Shown here: positions 56,708 through 64,000 of the stretch, in pieces
Numbering within the stretch: position 1 is the stretch's first letter
Layout of the letters: every line of letters begins with the position of its first letter
NCBI RefSeq assembly: GCF_039673065.1
Contig: NZ_JBDJKW010000003.1
Location: 186,001-250,000 of the forward strand
DNA: 64,000 nucleotides
From: Allobosea sp039673065
GTDB lineage: Bacteria; Pseudomonadota; Alphaproteobacteria; Rhizobiales; Beijerinckiaceae
Reading direction: 5' to 3'
Notes under the pieces: generated by a model
The model's database searches: none
The model's input: the letters and a program-made list of their open reading frames with translations, nothing else
Told to the model about the DNA's origin: nothing
Program-made: the position numbers and the translations under genes

Positions 56708-56779
56708 TCGGACGCCAAATCGCCGTGCGCCGAGGTCGCAGCCGGCACTTTCGCCCCGAAAGGAACGCGCGCGCCCGAC

Positions 56780-57769
56780 TCAGCGGTCGTTGCGGCTGCG
56801 CAAATGCGCTTCCCAGGCCAACGCATGGCCGACGATCTCGGCGAGATCCTCATGGGCCGGGCGCCAGCCCAGCACCTCGCGGATACGGTCGGCGCCGGCG
56901 ATCAGCGAGGCCGGGTCGCCCGGCCGGCGCGGCGAGAGCTTCACCGGGAAGTCGACGCCCGAGACCGCCTTCACCACCTCGACGACCTCCTTCACCGAAT
57001 AGCCGCGGCCATAGCCGCAGTTCAGCGTCAGGGTCTCGCCGCCCGCCCGCAGATGGTCGAGCGCCGCGAGATGGGCGCGGGCGAGATCGGTGACGTGGAT
57101 ATAGTCGCGCACGCAGGTGCCGTCCGGCGTCGGATAATCGTCGCCGAAGATCTCGAGCCCCGCCCGCTCGCCGAGCGCGGCCTGGCTGGCGACCTTGATC
57201 AGATGGGTCGCGGTCGCCGACGACTGGCCGGAGCGCCCGCGCGGATCGGCGCCGGCGACGTTGAAATAGCGCAGTGCGACATAGCTCAGACCATGGGCGC
57301 GGGCGACGTCGGCCAGCATCCATTCACTCATCAGCTTGGAGCGGCCATAGGGGTTGATCGGCGCCAGCGCGAGATCCTCCGGCACCGGCGAGACCGACGG
57401 CTCGCCATAGACCGCCGCCGTCGACGAGAAGATCATATGGCGGACGCCGCCGCGCACCGCGCTCTCCAGCAGCGCGCGCGTCTTCACCGTGTTGTTGAGA
57501 TAGTAGCCGAGCGGGTCGGCGACGGAGTCCGGCACCACGATCCGCGCGGCGAAATGCGCGATCGCCGTAACGCCGTTCTCGGCGATGACGCGCTCGACCA
57601 GAGCCTGGTCGCCCATGTCGCCCTGCACGAAAACGGCCTGCGGCGGCACCGCCCACCAGGCCCCGGTCGAGAGATCGTCGAGCACCACGACGCGCTCGCC
57701 GCGGTCGAGCAGTTCGAGGACCATGTGGCTGCCGATATAGCCGGCCCCGCCCGACACCAGAATCGCCAT
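56780..57769 (-). CDS. galE: UDP-glucose 4-epimerase
   Basis: This 329-residue extended short-chain dehydrogenase has the NAD motif SGGAGYIGSHM at residues 6-16, catalytic serines/threonine in FSSTAAVYGEP, and the YxxxK pair Y141/K145 in NPYGRSK. YFNVAGADPRGRSGQ is the GalE substrate loop. It interconverts UDP-glucose and UDP-galactose for surface polysaccharides. It is divergent from galU, which makes UDP-glucose, so the two may share a control region. The longer open frame upstream is a shadow of galU. Confidence 0.95.
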   Translation of the reverse strand: MAILVSGGAGYIGSHMVLELLDRGERVVVLDDLSTGAWWAVPPQAVFVQGDMGDQALVERVIAENGVTAIAHFAARIVVPDSVADPLGYYLNNTVKTRALLESAVRGGVRHMIFSSTAAVYGEPSVSPVPEDLALAPINPYGRSKLMSEWMLADVARAHGLSYVALRYFNVAGADPRGRSGQSSATATHLIKVASQAALGERAGLEIFGDDYPTPDGTCVRDYIHVTDLARAHLAALDHLRAGGETLTLNCGYGRGYSVKEVVEVVKAVSGVDFPVKLSPRRPGDPASLIAGADRIREVLGWRPAHEDLAEIVGHALAWEAHLRSRNDR

Positions 57770-58023
57770 GCGCCTCTCCCCTGCCCGCTCTCGCCGCGCG
57801 CTCTCCTGCCTCCATAGCCCCGAATTCTCTAAGATTGCGTGAGAGCGCTGCCCTTGCGGGAACCTCGGGCCGCCTGCGGAATTGACGTTGCAGAAAGGCT
57901 TGTCCGCTATCCTGGCTCGAGCTGGCCCGGCTTTCGCCAAAATCGCCGGACAGCCTTGGCTTCGCCGGCGGGATGGGGGGCGCCGCCGGCATGGTTCTCC
58001 ATGCCCTTCCGAACACCAGATAA

Positions 58024-58042
58024 CGCGCGCCGAGGGCGCGCG
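58024..58042 (+). other. 8-bp hairpin just before galU start
   Basis: CGCGCGCC (58024-58031) and GGCGCGCG (58035-58042) pair perfectly around GAG, ending 12 bases before the chosen galU ATG. It overlaps the position where a ribosome-binding site should lie and no good Shine-Dalgarno is visible outside it, so it might limit initiation. Confidence 0.4.
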
Positions 58043-58054
58043 GGATGGATGCGC

Positions 58055-58927
58055 ATGACCAAGAAGATCCGCAAGGCCGTGTTCCCGGTCGCAGGCCTCG
58101 GCACCCGCTTCCTGCCCGCCACCAAGGCGATCCCCAAGGAGATGCTGACCATCGTTGACCGGCCCGTGGTCCAGCACGTGGTCGACGAGGCGCGCGCCGC
58201 CGGCATCGAGCACTTCGTCTTCGTCACCGGCCGCAACAAGGCGGTGATCGAGGACCATTTCGACATGGCCTACGAGCTCGACGACACGCTGCAGAAGCGC
58301 GGCAAGGCCAAGGAGCTCGCGGCGCTGAAGCACGACCTGCCGGCCGCCGGCGCCACCTCCTTCACCCGCCAGCAGGCGCCGCTCGGCCTCGGTCACGCGG
58401 TCTGGTGCGCCCGCGACATCGTCGGTGACGAGCCCTTCGCCCTGCTCCTGCCCGACATGCTCCATCATGGCGGCAAGGGCTGCCTCGCCGAGATGATCGA
58501 GGCCTATGAGCGTCATGGCGGCAACCACATCGCCGTCGCCCCCGTTCCCGACGACCAGACCCATCAATACGGCATCGTCGGCGTCGAGGACGCCTCGGCC
58601 AAGGTCTCACGCATCACCGGCATGGTCGAGAAACCGGCCAAGGGCACCGCGCCCTCCAACCTGCACATCTCCGGCCGCTACATCCTGCAGCCCTCGATCT
58701 TCGAGCTGCTGGCCAGGCAGGAAAAGGGCGCCGGCGGCGAGATCCAGCTCACCGATTCGATGATTGCCCTGCAGGAGAAGGAGCCGTTCTTCGCGGTGCG
58801 CTTCGACGGCGCGATCTACGATACCGGCTCGAAGATCGGCTTCCTCGCCGCCAATGTCGCCTATGCGCTGGAGCGCGAGGACCTGGGTCCGCAACTGCGC
58901 GCCGAGATCGCCCGGATGACCGGCTGA
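58055..58927 (+). CDS. galU: UTP-glucose-1-phosphate uridylyltransferase
   Basis: The protein has 290 residues. The nucleotidyltransferase start is KAVFPVAGLGTRFLPATKAIPKEML, followed by QAPLGLGHAVWCARDIVGDEPFA and VEKPAKGTAPSNL, all typical of GalU. It makes UDP-glucose for glycans and for osmoprotective glucosides. ATG codons at 58055 and 58049 are both possible; I use 58055, two residues before the conserved start. A strong terminator follows. Confidence 0.95.
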   Translation: MTKKIRKAVFPVAGLGTRFLPATKAIPKEMLTIVDRPVVQHVVDEARAAGIEHFVFVTGRNKAVIEDHFDMAYELDDTLQKRGKAKELAALKHDLPAAGATSFTRQQAPLGLGHAVWCARDIVGDEPFALLLPDMLHHGGKGCLAEMIEAYERHGGNHIAVAPVPDDQTHQYGIVGVEDASAKVSRITGMVEKPAKGTAPSNLHISGRYILQPSIFELLARQEKGAGGEIQLTDSMIALQEKEPFFAVRFDGAIYDTGSKIGFLAANVAYALEREDLGPQLRAEIARMTG

Positions 58928-58955
58928 GCCTTTCGCCAGCCGACACGCCGCCAGC

Positions 58956-58982
58956 AAGGCCGCCCGCGAGGGCGGCCTTTTT
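58956..58982 (+). terminator. rho-independent terminator after galU
   Basis: AAGGCCGCCC (58956-58965) and GGGCGGCCTT (58970-58979) pair around GCGA, and the 3' arm runs into TTTTT (58978-58982). It may also serve the convergent outer-membrane protein gene. Confidence 0.88.
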
Positions 58983-59025
58983 CGCGAAGCAGGCTTGCGT
59001 GGATCGCCTTGGGCGCGCCGGCGCC

Positions 59026-60573
59026 TCAGAACTGGACGCGCAGGCCGACCAGCGAGACGTTGGCGGTGTAGTCCGAGCCCTGCGCCGTCGAGTTCAGCCG
59101 CTCATGGGTGAAGCTCGCGCGCACCGCGAAGGTCCGGGTCAGCCGGTATTCGAGCCGCGCACCGAGCGTCGTGTTGATCTCGCGCAGGCCCTGCCCCTCG
59201 TAATCGGTGCGGGCGAGGCTGGTGAAGCCGGTGACCGTCAGGTTCCGGCGCAGCGCGTGCGCCACCTCGAGGCTGACGCGCCGCGCCGTGGTGCCGCTGG
59301 AGCCGGCGACGGTGGTGTCACCCAGCTCGGAGCTGCCGCGCAGCGTCACGGTGGTCAGCGGCGTCGGCGTCCAGATCAGCGCCGCGTCGCCGACGATGCC
59401 GCGCAGGTTCTTCAGCCGCGCATCCTCGTAGCGCCGGTCCTGATAGCCGGCCGAGACCTCGCCGCTGAGCTGGCGCGTGATCTCGAAGCTCGATCCCGCC
59501 CTGAGCGTGTAGCCGTCGGAGGAGCGCATATAGCCGCTGGAATCGACCTTGCGGTCGTATTGGCGCGTGTCGACCTCGCCCTGCAGGAAGGGGGTGAAGC
59601 CCGGCGTCACCTCATAGGCCGCGCGCAGGCGCAGGCCGTACTGGGTCTGGTTGCGGTCGGCCTGGCTGAGCTTGCGCCCGTTGGTGAGGGTCGCGTCCTC
59701 GTAGTCGTTACGGTCGACCGAGCCGCGCAGCGTCATCTGCAGCCGGTTGAAGTCATGCGTCACGCCGGCCGAGGCGCCGTAGGTATAGATGATCGGCCGC
59801 CCCTTCACCGCCGCCGTCAGGTCCGGCGAGCCGGGGCGCTGCGTGTCGATGCGCAGGCGTGATTCGAGCAGGATGCGAGTGTCGCGGCTGGCATCGAGCC
59901 TCAGCGCCAGATTGCCGTCCGCATCCGGGCGCGAGGCGTCCTCGGCCCGGTGATAGCGGCTGTAGCCGCCGCGCAGCATGCCGGTCAGCGCATGCACGCT
60001 CCAGTCGGACTGGACGCCGAGCTCGCCTTCGGCGCGGGTGAAGGGCGAGCCCTTGCTCGGCCCGCTGATGCGCGCCGGATTGCTGTCATAGCCGACCGAG
60101 CCGGTGATGGCCGGGCGCAGCGTCAGCCCGCCGAGGCGCAGGCCGAGCGGCGCGTAAGGGTCTTCCTCCGGCGCACGGCGGCGCGGCGGCGGCGGCGCCG
60201 GCGGCGTCACGGGCGGCAGGCCGGTCACCACCGGCTGCGGCGCGCGCACCTGGCGCTGGGTGACGCCGCGCAGCGAGGGCGCCTGGATCGGCTGGCTGGC
60301 CCGCGGCGGCTGGCGCTGCGAGATCACGCCCGAGGCGGGCAGCGCCGCGGCCGGATCGGTGACGGTATCGGGCACGGCGTTGACCGGCAGCGCCGGATCG
60401 GGCGCGGGAGCCTGCGCCTGCGACACGGCGGCCGGCGTTCCGGTGCGCAATGCGGGGGGAGCGGAGGTGCGCGGCGCCTGGGTCTGCGCCTGCCCGGGCC
60501 AGGCCAGCAGGACCGCCGCGCCGCAGGAGCCTGCGACGCCGGCCAGCCGGCGGATCTTGGCGAGACGGGACAC
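59026..60573 (-). CDS. outer-membrane beta-barrel protein
   Basis: The protein has 515 residues. A signal peptide (about residues 1-30, ending near GQAQ) is followed by a Pro/Ala/Gln-rich disordered region to about 135 (with a PPAPPPPRRR stretch). A long beta-barrel region follows, with alternating strands such as ITGSVGYDSNPAR, SAGVTHDFNRLQMTLRGSV and a final strand ending in phenylalanine (LVGLRVQF), the outer-membrane insertion signal. It resembles the BBP2-type outer-membrane proteins linked to exopolysaccharide systems. Location near galE, galU and kdsD fits an envelope role; the exact function is unknown. Confidence 0.82.
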   Translation of the reverse strand: MSRLAKIRRLAGVAGSCGAAVLLAWPGQAQTQAPRTSAPPALRTGTPAAVSQAQAPAPDPALPVNAVPDTVTDPAAALPASGVISQRQPPRASQPIQAPSLRGVTQRQVRAPQPVVTGLPPVTPPAPPPPRRRAPEEDPYAPLGLRLGGLTLRPAITGSVGYDSNPARISGPSKGSPFTRAEGELGVQSDWSVHALTGMLRGGYSRYHRAEDASRPDADGNLALRLDASRDTRILLESRLRIDTQRPGSPDLTAAVKGRPIIYTYGASAGVTHDFNRLQMTLRGSVDRNDYEDATLTNGRKLSQADRNQTQYGLRLRAAYEVTPGFTPFLQGEVDTRQYDRKVDSSGYMRSSDGYTLRAGSSFEITRQLSGEVSAGYQDRRYEDARLKNLRGIVGDAALIWTPTPLTTVTLRGSSELGDTTVAGSSGTTARRVSLEVAHALRRNLTVTGFTSLARTDYEGQGLREINTTLGARLEYRLTRTFAVRASFTHERLNSTAQGSDYTANVSLVGLRVQF

Positions 60574-60623
60574 GGGCCGACGGCGCTCCGCTGACGAACA
60601 GATGCACGCCGGGATCGGCGCGC

Positions 60624-60632
60624 ATGGTTAAC
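60624..60632 (-). promoter_or_regulatory. CtrA-type half-site upstream of the outer-membrane protein gene
   Basis: On the minus strand GTTAACCAT (60632-60624) matches the extended CtrA half-site TTAACCAT. The position seven bases upstream reads TTCT rather than TTAA, so only one half is good. A further TTAA lies at 60652-60655. The site sits 51-59 bases before the gene start, in the divergent region shared with kdsD. Confidence 0.35.
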
Positions 60633-60715
60633 GGAGTTAGAACGAGGACGGTTAATACCGCGTCAACGCGCGGGGCTATGGCCGGCCGGGCCGCGCCCAT
60701 GCTAGAGGCCCGCGC

Positions 60716-61687
60716 ATGACTGCGACCACCAGCGCCTCCGCCCAGCGGACCATCGCCACCGAACGCGCCGGCCTCGACGCGCTCCACGCCGCGATCGGCA
60801 GCGGCCTCGCCGGGCCCTTCGCCGCCGCCGTCGACATGATCCGCACGGCCGCCGGCCGGGTGATCGTCACCGGCATGGGCAAGTCCGGCCATGTCGGGCG
60901 CAAGGTCGCCGCGACCTTCGCCTCCACCGGCACGCCGGCGCATTTCGTCCACCCGGCCGAGGCCAGCCATGGCGATCTCGGCATGGTGCAGCCGCAGGAC
61001 GTGGTGATCGCCCTGTCATGGTCGGGCGAGGCGCCGGAGCTCTCGGCGATCGTCTCCTATACCCGCCGCTTCCGCGTCGGCCTGATCGCCATCACCGCCA
61101 ATGCCGACAGCGCGCTCGGGCGCGAGGCCGATGTCGCGCTGGTGCTGCCCAAGGCGCAGGAAGCCTGCCCCAACGGGCTGGCGCCGACCACCTCGACCAC
61201 CATGCAGATGGCGCTCGGCGACGCGCTCGCCGTGGCACTGCTGGAGGCGCGCGGCTTCTCGCGGCAGGATTTCTACACCTACCACCCCGGCGGCAAGCTC
61301 GGTGCGCAGCTCAAGACGGTGGCGACCATCATGCACGCCGGCGAGCGCCTGCCGATCGTCGGCGAGACGGCGGCGATGGCCGACGTGGTCGAGATGATCA
61401 CGGCCAAGGGCTTCGGCTGCGCCATCGTCATCGACGTAGACGGACGGCTGACGGGTGTCGTCACCGATGGCGACCTGCGCCGCAAGCTCGGCCCGGGCTG
61501 GGGCGCACGGCTCGCCCGCGACGTGATGACCAGGGATCCGCGCCGGATCGGCCCCGACGCGCTCGCCGTCGAGGCGCTGGAGACCGTGAACCGGCTGCGG
61601 GTGACGGCGCTGATCGTCGCCGATGCGGAAGCGAGGCCCGTCGGCCTCGTCCATGTCCACGACCTGCTGGCGCTCGGCGTCGCCTGA
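60716..61687 (+). CDS. kdsD: arabinose-5-phosphate isomerase (KdsD/KpsF)
   Basis: The protein has 323 residues. An N-terminal SIS sugar-isomerase domain (RVIVTGMGKSGHVGRKVAATFASTGTPAHFVHPAEASHGDLG) is followed by two CBS domains at about residues 205-320. The histidine of HPAEASHGDLG and the PNGLAPTTSTT loop are conserved in these isomerases. It converts ribulose 5-phosphate to arabinose 5-phosphate, the first step to KDO of lipopolysaccharide. It is divergent from the outer-membrane barrel gene and convergent with serA. Confidence 0.93.
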   Translation: MTATTSASAQRTIATERAGLDALHAAIGSGLAGPFAAAVDMIRTAAGRVIVTGMGKSGHVGRKVAATFASTGTPAHFVHPAEASHGDLGMVQPQDVVIALSWSGEAPELSAIVSYTRRFRVGLIAITANADSALGREADVALVLPKAQEACPNGLAPTTSTTMQMALGDALAVALLEARGFSRQDFYTYHPGGKLGAQLKTVATIMHAGERLPIVGETAAMADVVEMITAKGFGCAIVIDVDGRLTGVVTDGDLRRKLGPGWGARLARDVMTRDPRRIGPDALAVEALETVNRLRVTALIVADAEARPVGLVHVHDLLALGVA

Positions 61688-61708
61688 GCGCCAGCGGGCC
61701 CCGCCGCC

Positions 61709-62965
61709 TCAGCCGCGTTCGTAGAGCAGGCGGGCGCGGATCGTGCCGTCGAGCGCCTTGATCTCCTCAATGATCTCGCGCGCCGCCTCGCCGACCGGAT
61801 CGGCCTCCATCACCACGTAGCCGATCTCGCCGTCGGTCTGGTAGTTCTGCGCCGCGATGTTGAGGTTGCGGTTGGCGAAGACGTCGTTCAGCCGGCGCAG
61901 CATGCCCGGCACGTTGCGCTGGACATGGATGAAGCGCGTCCCGGCCGAGCGGGCGCCGAGCTGCACCTGCGGGAAGTTGACCGCGCCGACCGTCGAGCCG
62001 ACATCGGAATAGTCGACCAGCTTGCGCGCCACCTCGGCGCCGATGCGCTCCTGCGCCTCCTCGGTCGAGCCGCCGACATGCGGGGTCAGGATGACGTTCG
62101 GCAGGCCCTGCAAAGGCGTGACGAAGGGCTCGCTGTTGGAGGCCGGCTCCTTCGGGAAGACGTCGACCGCCGCGCCCGCCAGATGGCCGGAGCGCAAGCC
62201 CTCGGCCAGCGCCTCGAGATCGACCACCGTGCCGCGGGAATTGTTGATGAGATAGGCGCCCTTCTTCATCGCCGCGATCTGAGCGGCGCCGATCATGCCA
62301 TGCGTCGCCGGTGTCTCCGGCACGTGCAGCGAGACGATGTCGCTGGCGCCGAGCAGCGTGTTCAGGCTGTCGACCGGCTCGGTGTTGCCATGGCGCAGGC
62401 GGTCGGTGTGATCGTAATAGATCACCCGCATGCCCATCGCCTCGGCCAGCGTCGAGAGCTGGCTGCCGATATTGCCGTAGCCGACGATGCCGAGCGTCTT
62501 GCCGCGCACCTCGAAGGCGCCGTTGGCCGACTTGTCCCAGCCGCCCTGATGCGCCGAGCGCGAGCGGTCGGGAATGCGCCGCAGCAGCATGACGATCTCG
62601 CCGATGGTCAGTTCTGCGACGCTGCGCGTATTGGAGAAGGGCGCGTTGAACACCGGGATGCCGCGCAGGCGCGCAGCGTCGAGATCGACCTGGTTGGTGC
62701 CGACCGAGAAGCAGCCCACCGCGAAGAGCCGCTTGGCGGCGGCGAAGACCGGCTCGGTCAGCTGCGTGCGCGAGCGGATGCCGAGCACATGCGTCTTCTC
62801 GATCGCCTCGATCAGCTGCGCCTCGTCCAGCGCCTTGGGCAGCCGGGTCAGGTTGGTGTAGCCGGCCTGCTGCAGGGCGGCGACGGCGGAATCGTTGATT
62901 CCCTCCAGGAGCAGGACGCGGATGCGGTCCTTGGGGAAGGAAAGCCGGTCGGTCGGAAGGGTCAT
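61709..62965 (-). CDS. serA: D-3-phosphoglycerate dehydrogenase
   Basis: This 418-residue 2-hydroxyacid dehydrogenase of the short E. coli-like type has the NAD motif GIVGYGNIGSQL, the substrate arginine in INNSRGTVVD, the catalytic histidine in LTPHVGGSTEEAQ and a C-terminal ACT domain at about 345-418 for serine feedback. It begins phosphorylated serine synthesis. No other ser gene is near. Length and motif order are standard. Confidence 0.96.
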   Translation of the reverse strand: MTLPTDRLSFPKDRIRVLLLEGINDSAVAALQQAGYTNLTRLPKALDEAQLIEAIEKTHVLGIRSRTQLTEPVFAAAKRLFAVGCFSVGTNQVDLDAARLRGIPVFNAPFSNTRSVAELTIGEIVMLLRRIPDRSRSAHQGGWDKSANGAFEVRGKTLGIVGYGNIGSQLSTLAEAMGMRVIYYDHTDRLRHGNTEPVDSLNTLLGASDIVSLHVPETPATHGMIGAAQIAAMKKGAYLINNSRGTVVDLEALAEGLRSGHLAGAAVDVFPKEPASNSEPFVTPLQGLPNVILTPHVGGSTEEAQERIGAEVARKLVDYSDVGSTVGAVNFPQVQLGARSAGTRFIHVQRNVPGMLRRLNDVFANRNLNIAAQNYQTDGEIGYVVMEADPVGEAAREIIEEIKALDGTIRARLLYERG

Positions 62966-63088
62966 GATGCGGCTGCTGGTCCGTGGGGGCGCCTTGGAGC
63001 AGGCGCGCGTCGGTCACCGGCGCGCGCCGCCTGCGGAAGCCATGGCTATAGACCTGCCTTCGCAGCGCACAACCGCAAAATTGTCGCG

Positions 63089-63931
63089 TTAGCCGCCCGC
63101 CGCACGCATCGGGACCACCGAACCGAGCCCGGAGAGATGCTGCTGCGGCAGCAGGAAGGGCTGTCCGGCCGGCGGCAGGCGGCTGAAGGACAGCGAGACG
63201 CGGAACACGCCGCGTAGCAACTCGTCGTCGAGGATGGCCGAGGGCTCGCCCTGCGCCACGATCGCGCCCTCGTGCATCACGACCAGGCGGTCGGCATAGG
63301 TCACGGCGAGGTTGAGATCGTGCAGCACCACCAGCACGGCGGCGCCCTGGGCTGCGATCTCGCGGGCGGCATCGAGCAGCGAGAGCTGGTGGCAGAGATC
63401 GAGGCTGGCAATCGGCTCGTCAAGGAACAGCACCTGGCGCTGCGCCAGCGAGCGCCCGGCCTCGAGCTGGCAGAGCGCGCGGGCGAACTGCACCCGCTGC
63501 TGCTCGCCGCCGGAGAGCGTCTGGTACTGGCGCTCGGCCAGGCCGATCACGCCGGCGGTGTCGAGCGCCCGCGCGACGATCGCGTCCTTCTGCGCCCGCC
63601 CCTGCGCCCGGCCGACGCCTTCGAGCCCGAGCCGCGCCACCTCGTAGACGCTGAAGGGGAAGGCGAGCTTCTGGTTCTGCACCATCACGGCGCGGCGGCA
63701 GGCGAGCTGCCAGGCCGGCGTCGCCGAAAGCGGCTCGCCTTCGAGGCGCACCTCGCCGCGGCTCGGCGCGATCTCGCCGGTCAGCAGCTTGAGCAGGGTC
63801 GACTTGCCGGCCCCGTTAGGCCCGACGACGATGGTCATCTGCCCGGTCTCGAGCGCGAGCGAGGCCGAGCGCACCAGCGCCGCCCCGCGCACGGAGAAGG
63901 CGAGATCGCGTGCCTCCAGGATCGCGCCCAT
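63089..63931 (-). CDS. hmuV: heme ABC transporter ATP-binding protein HmuV
   Basis: The protein has 280 residues. Walker A is GPNGAGKST (residues 37-45), the signature is YQTLSGGEQQRVQFARALCQL, and Walker B is QVLFLDEPIASLDLCHQ. The FecE/HmuV subtype is indicated by GGEQQRV followed by the long insert before Walker B (EAGRSLAQRQ). It powers heme uptake across the inner membrane. I chose the ATG at 63931, two bases after the stop of the upstream permease gene. Confidence 0.9.
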   Translation of the reverse strand: MGAILEARDLAFSVRGAALVRSASLALETGQMTIVVGPNGAGKSTLLKLLTGEIAPSRGEVRLEGEPLSATPAWQLACRRAVMVQNQKLAFPFSVYEVARLGLEGVGRAQGRAQKDAIVARALDTAGVIGLAERQYQTLSGGEQQRVQFARALCQLEAGRSLAQRQVLFLDEPIASLDLCHQLSLLDAAREIAAQGAAVLVVLHDLNLAVTYADRLVVMHEGAIVAQGEPSAILDDELLRGVFRVSLSFSRLPPAGQPFLLPQQHLSGLGSVVPMRAAGG

Positions 63932-63933
63932 GC

Positions 63934-64000
63934 TCAGATCTCCGCGATCCGGCCGCGCCGCAGCAGCAGCCACAGGAAGAAGGGCGCACCGATGAAGGCG
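63934..64000 (-). CDS. hmuU: heme ABC transporter permease HmuU, C-terminal end only
   Basis: The last 21 codons and the TGA stop (63936-63934) lie at the window edge. They read AFIGAPFFLWLLLRRGRIAEI, the typical ending of FecCD-family permeases. The gene is two bases upstream of hmuV and continues out of the window. Confidence 0.8.
   Translation of the reverse strand, partial: AFIGAPFFLWLLLRRGRIAEI

Overview
The window is GC-rich, densely coded chromosomal DNA from an alphaproteobacterium of the Hyphomicrobiales (Rhizobiales). Four things point there: the block proB-proA-nadD-rsfS-rlmH-envC-ctpA-deacetylase-rppH; an F1-only ATP synthase operon (atpHAGDC) beside priA; a Lrp-type bkdR divergent from a branched-chain 2-oxoacid dehydrogenase operon; and ethylmalonyl-CoA-pathway genes. 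A Bosea-like organism is my best guess, from gene content and order only. I see no phage, transposon, insertion sequence or CRISPR array.

Region by region. 1-10.8 kb: an IclR regulator, then a minus-strand catabolic operon read from about 9.7 kb down to 1.06 kb. It encodes a three-subunit FAD/2Fe-2S amino-acid dehydrogenase, an aldehyde dehydrogenase, a DapA-family lyase, a polar amino-acid ABC transporter and a saccharopine-dehydrogenase-like protein. A divergent LysR gene faces it across a 7-bp dyad. The set resembles trans-4-hydroxy-L-proline / D-hydroxyproline degradation, but no epimerase is present. 11.0-21.1 kb: tRNA-Arg(ACG), a HisE-like protein, and the proline / NAD / ribosome-maturation / cell-division block, much of it with 4-base start/stop overlaps. 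21.4-22.2 kb: rpsU and a charged DUF6481-type protein.

22.3-28.7 kb: a TRAP transporter (+) convergent with a DeoR-aldolase-FGGY kinase unit (-), probably one sugar or sugar-acid utilisation module. 28.8-34.8 kb: bkd operon (E1alpha, E1beta, E2, E3) with bkdR; a long palindromic element lies between the two E1 genes. 34.8-39.7 kb: M29 aminopeptidase and sdhCDAB. 39.8-43.7 kb: mesaconyl-CoA hydratase (mch), an in-frame DUF429-threonine dehydratase fusion, and a divergent malyl-CoA thioesterase-like gene. 43.7-51.4 kb: atpHAGDC and priA.

51.5-64 kb: a WD40 protein, a small unknown protein, a YcaQ-like DNA glycosylase, an SGNH-hydrolase-like protein, an MltB-type lytic transglycosylase with a perfect CtrA-type box upstream, galE/galU divergent, an outer-membrane beta-barrel, kdsD, serA, and the heme-importer ATPase hmuV with the last 21 codons of its permease at the window edge.

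Most of the window is core metabolism. The observations I consider most worth checking are the DUF429-dehydratase fusion with its own internal ribosome-binding site, the in-frame 15-bp triplication that repeats the sdhB stop codon, the bkd palindromic element, the LysR dyad with the incomplete hydroxyproline-type operon, and the CtrA box in front of mltB.
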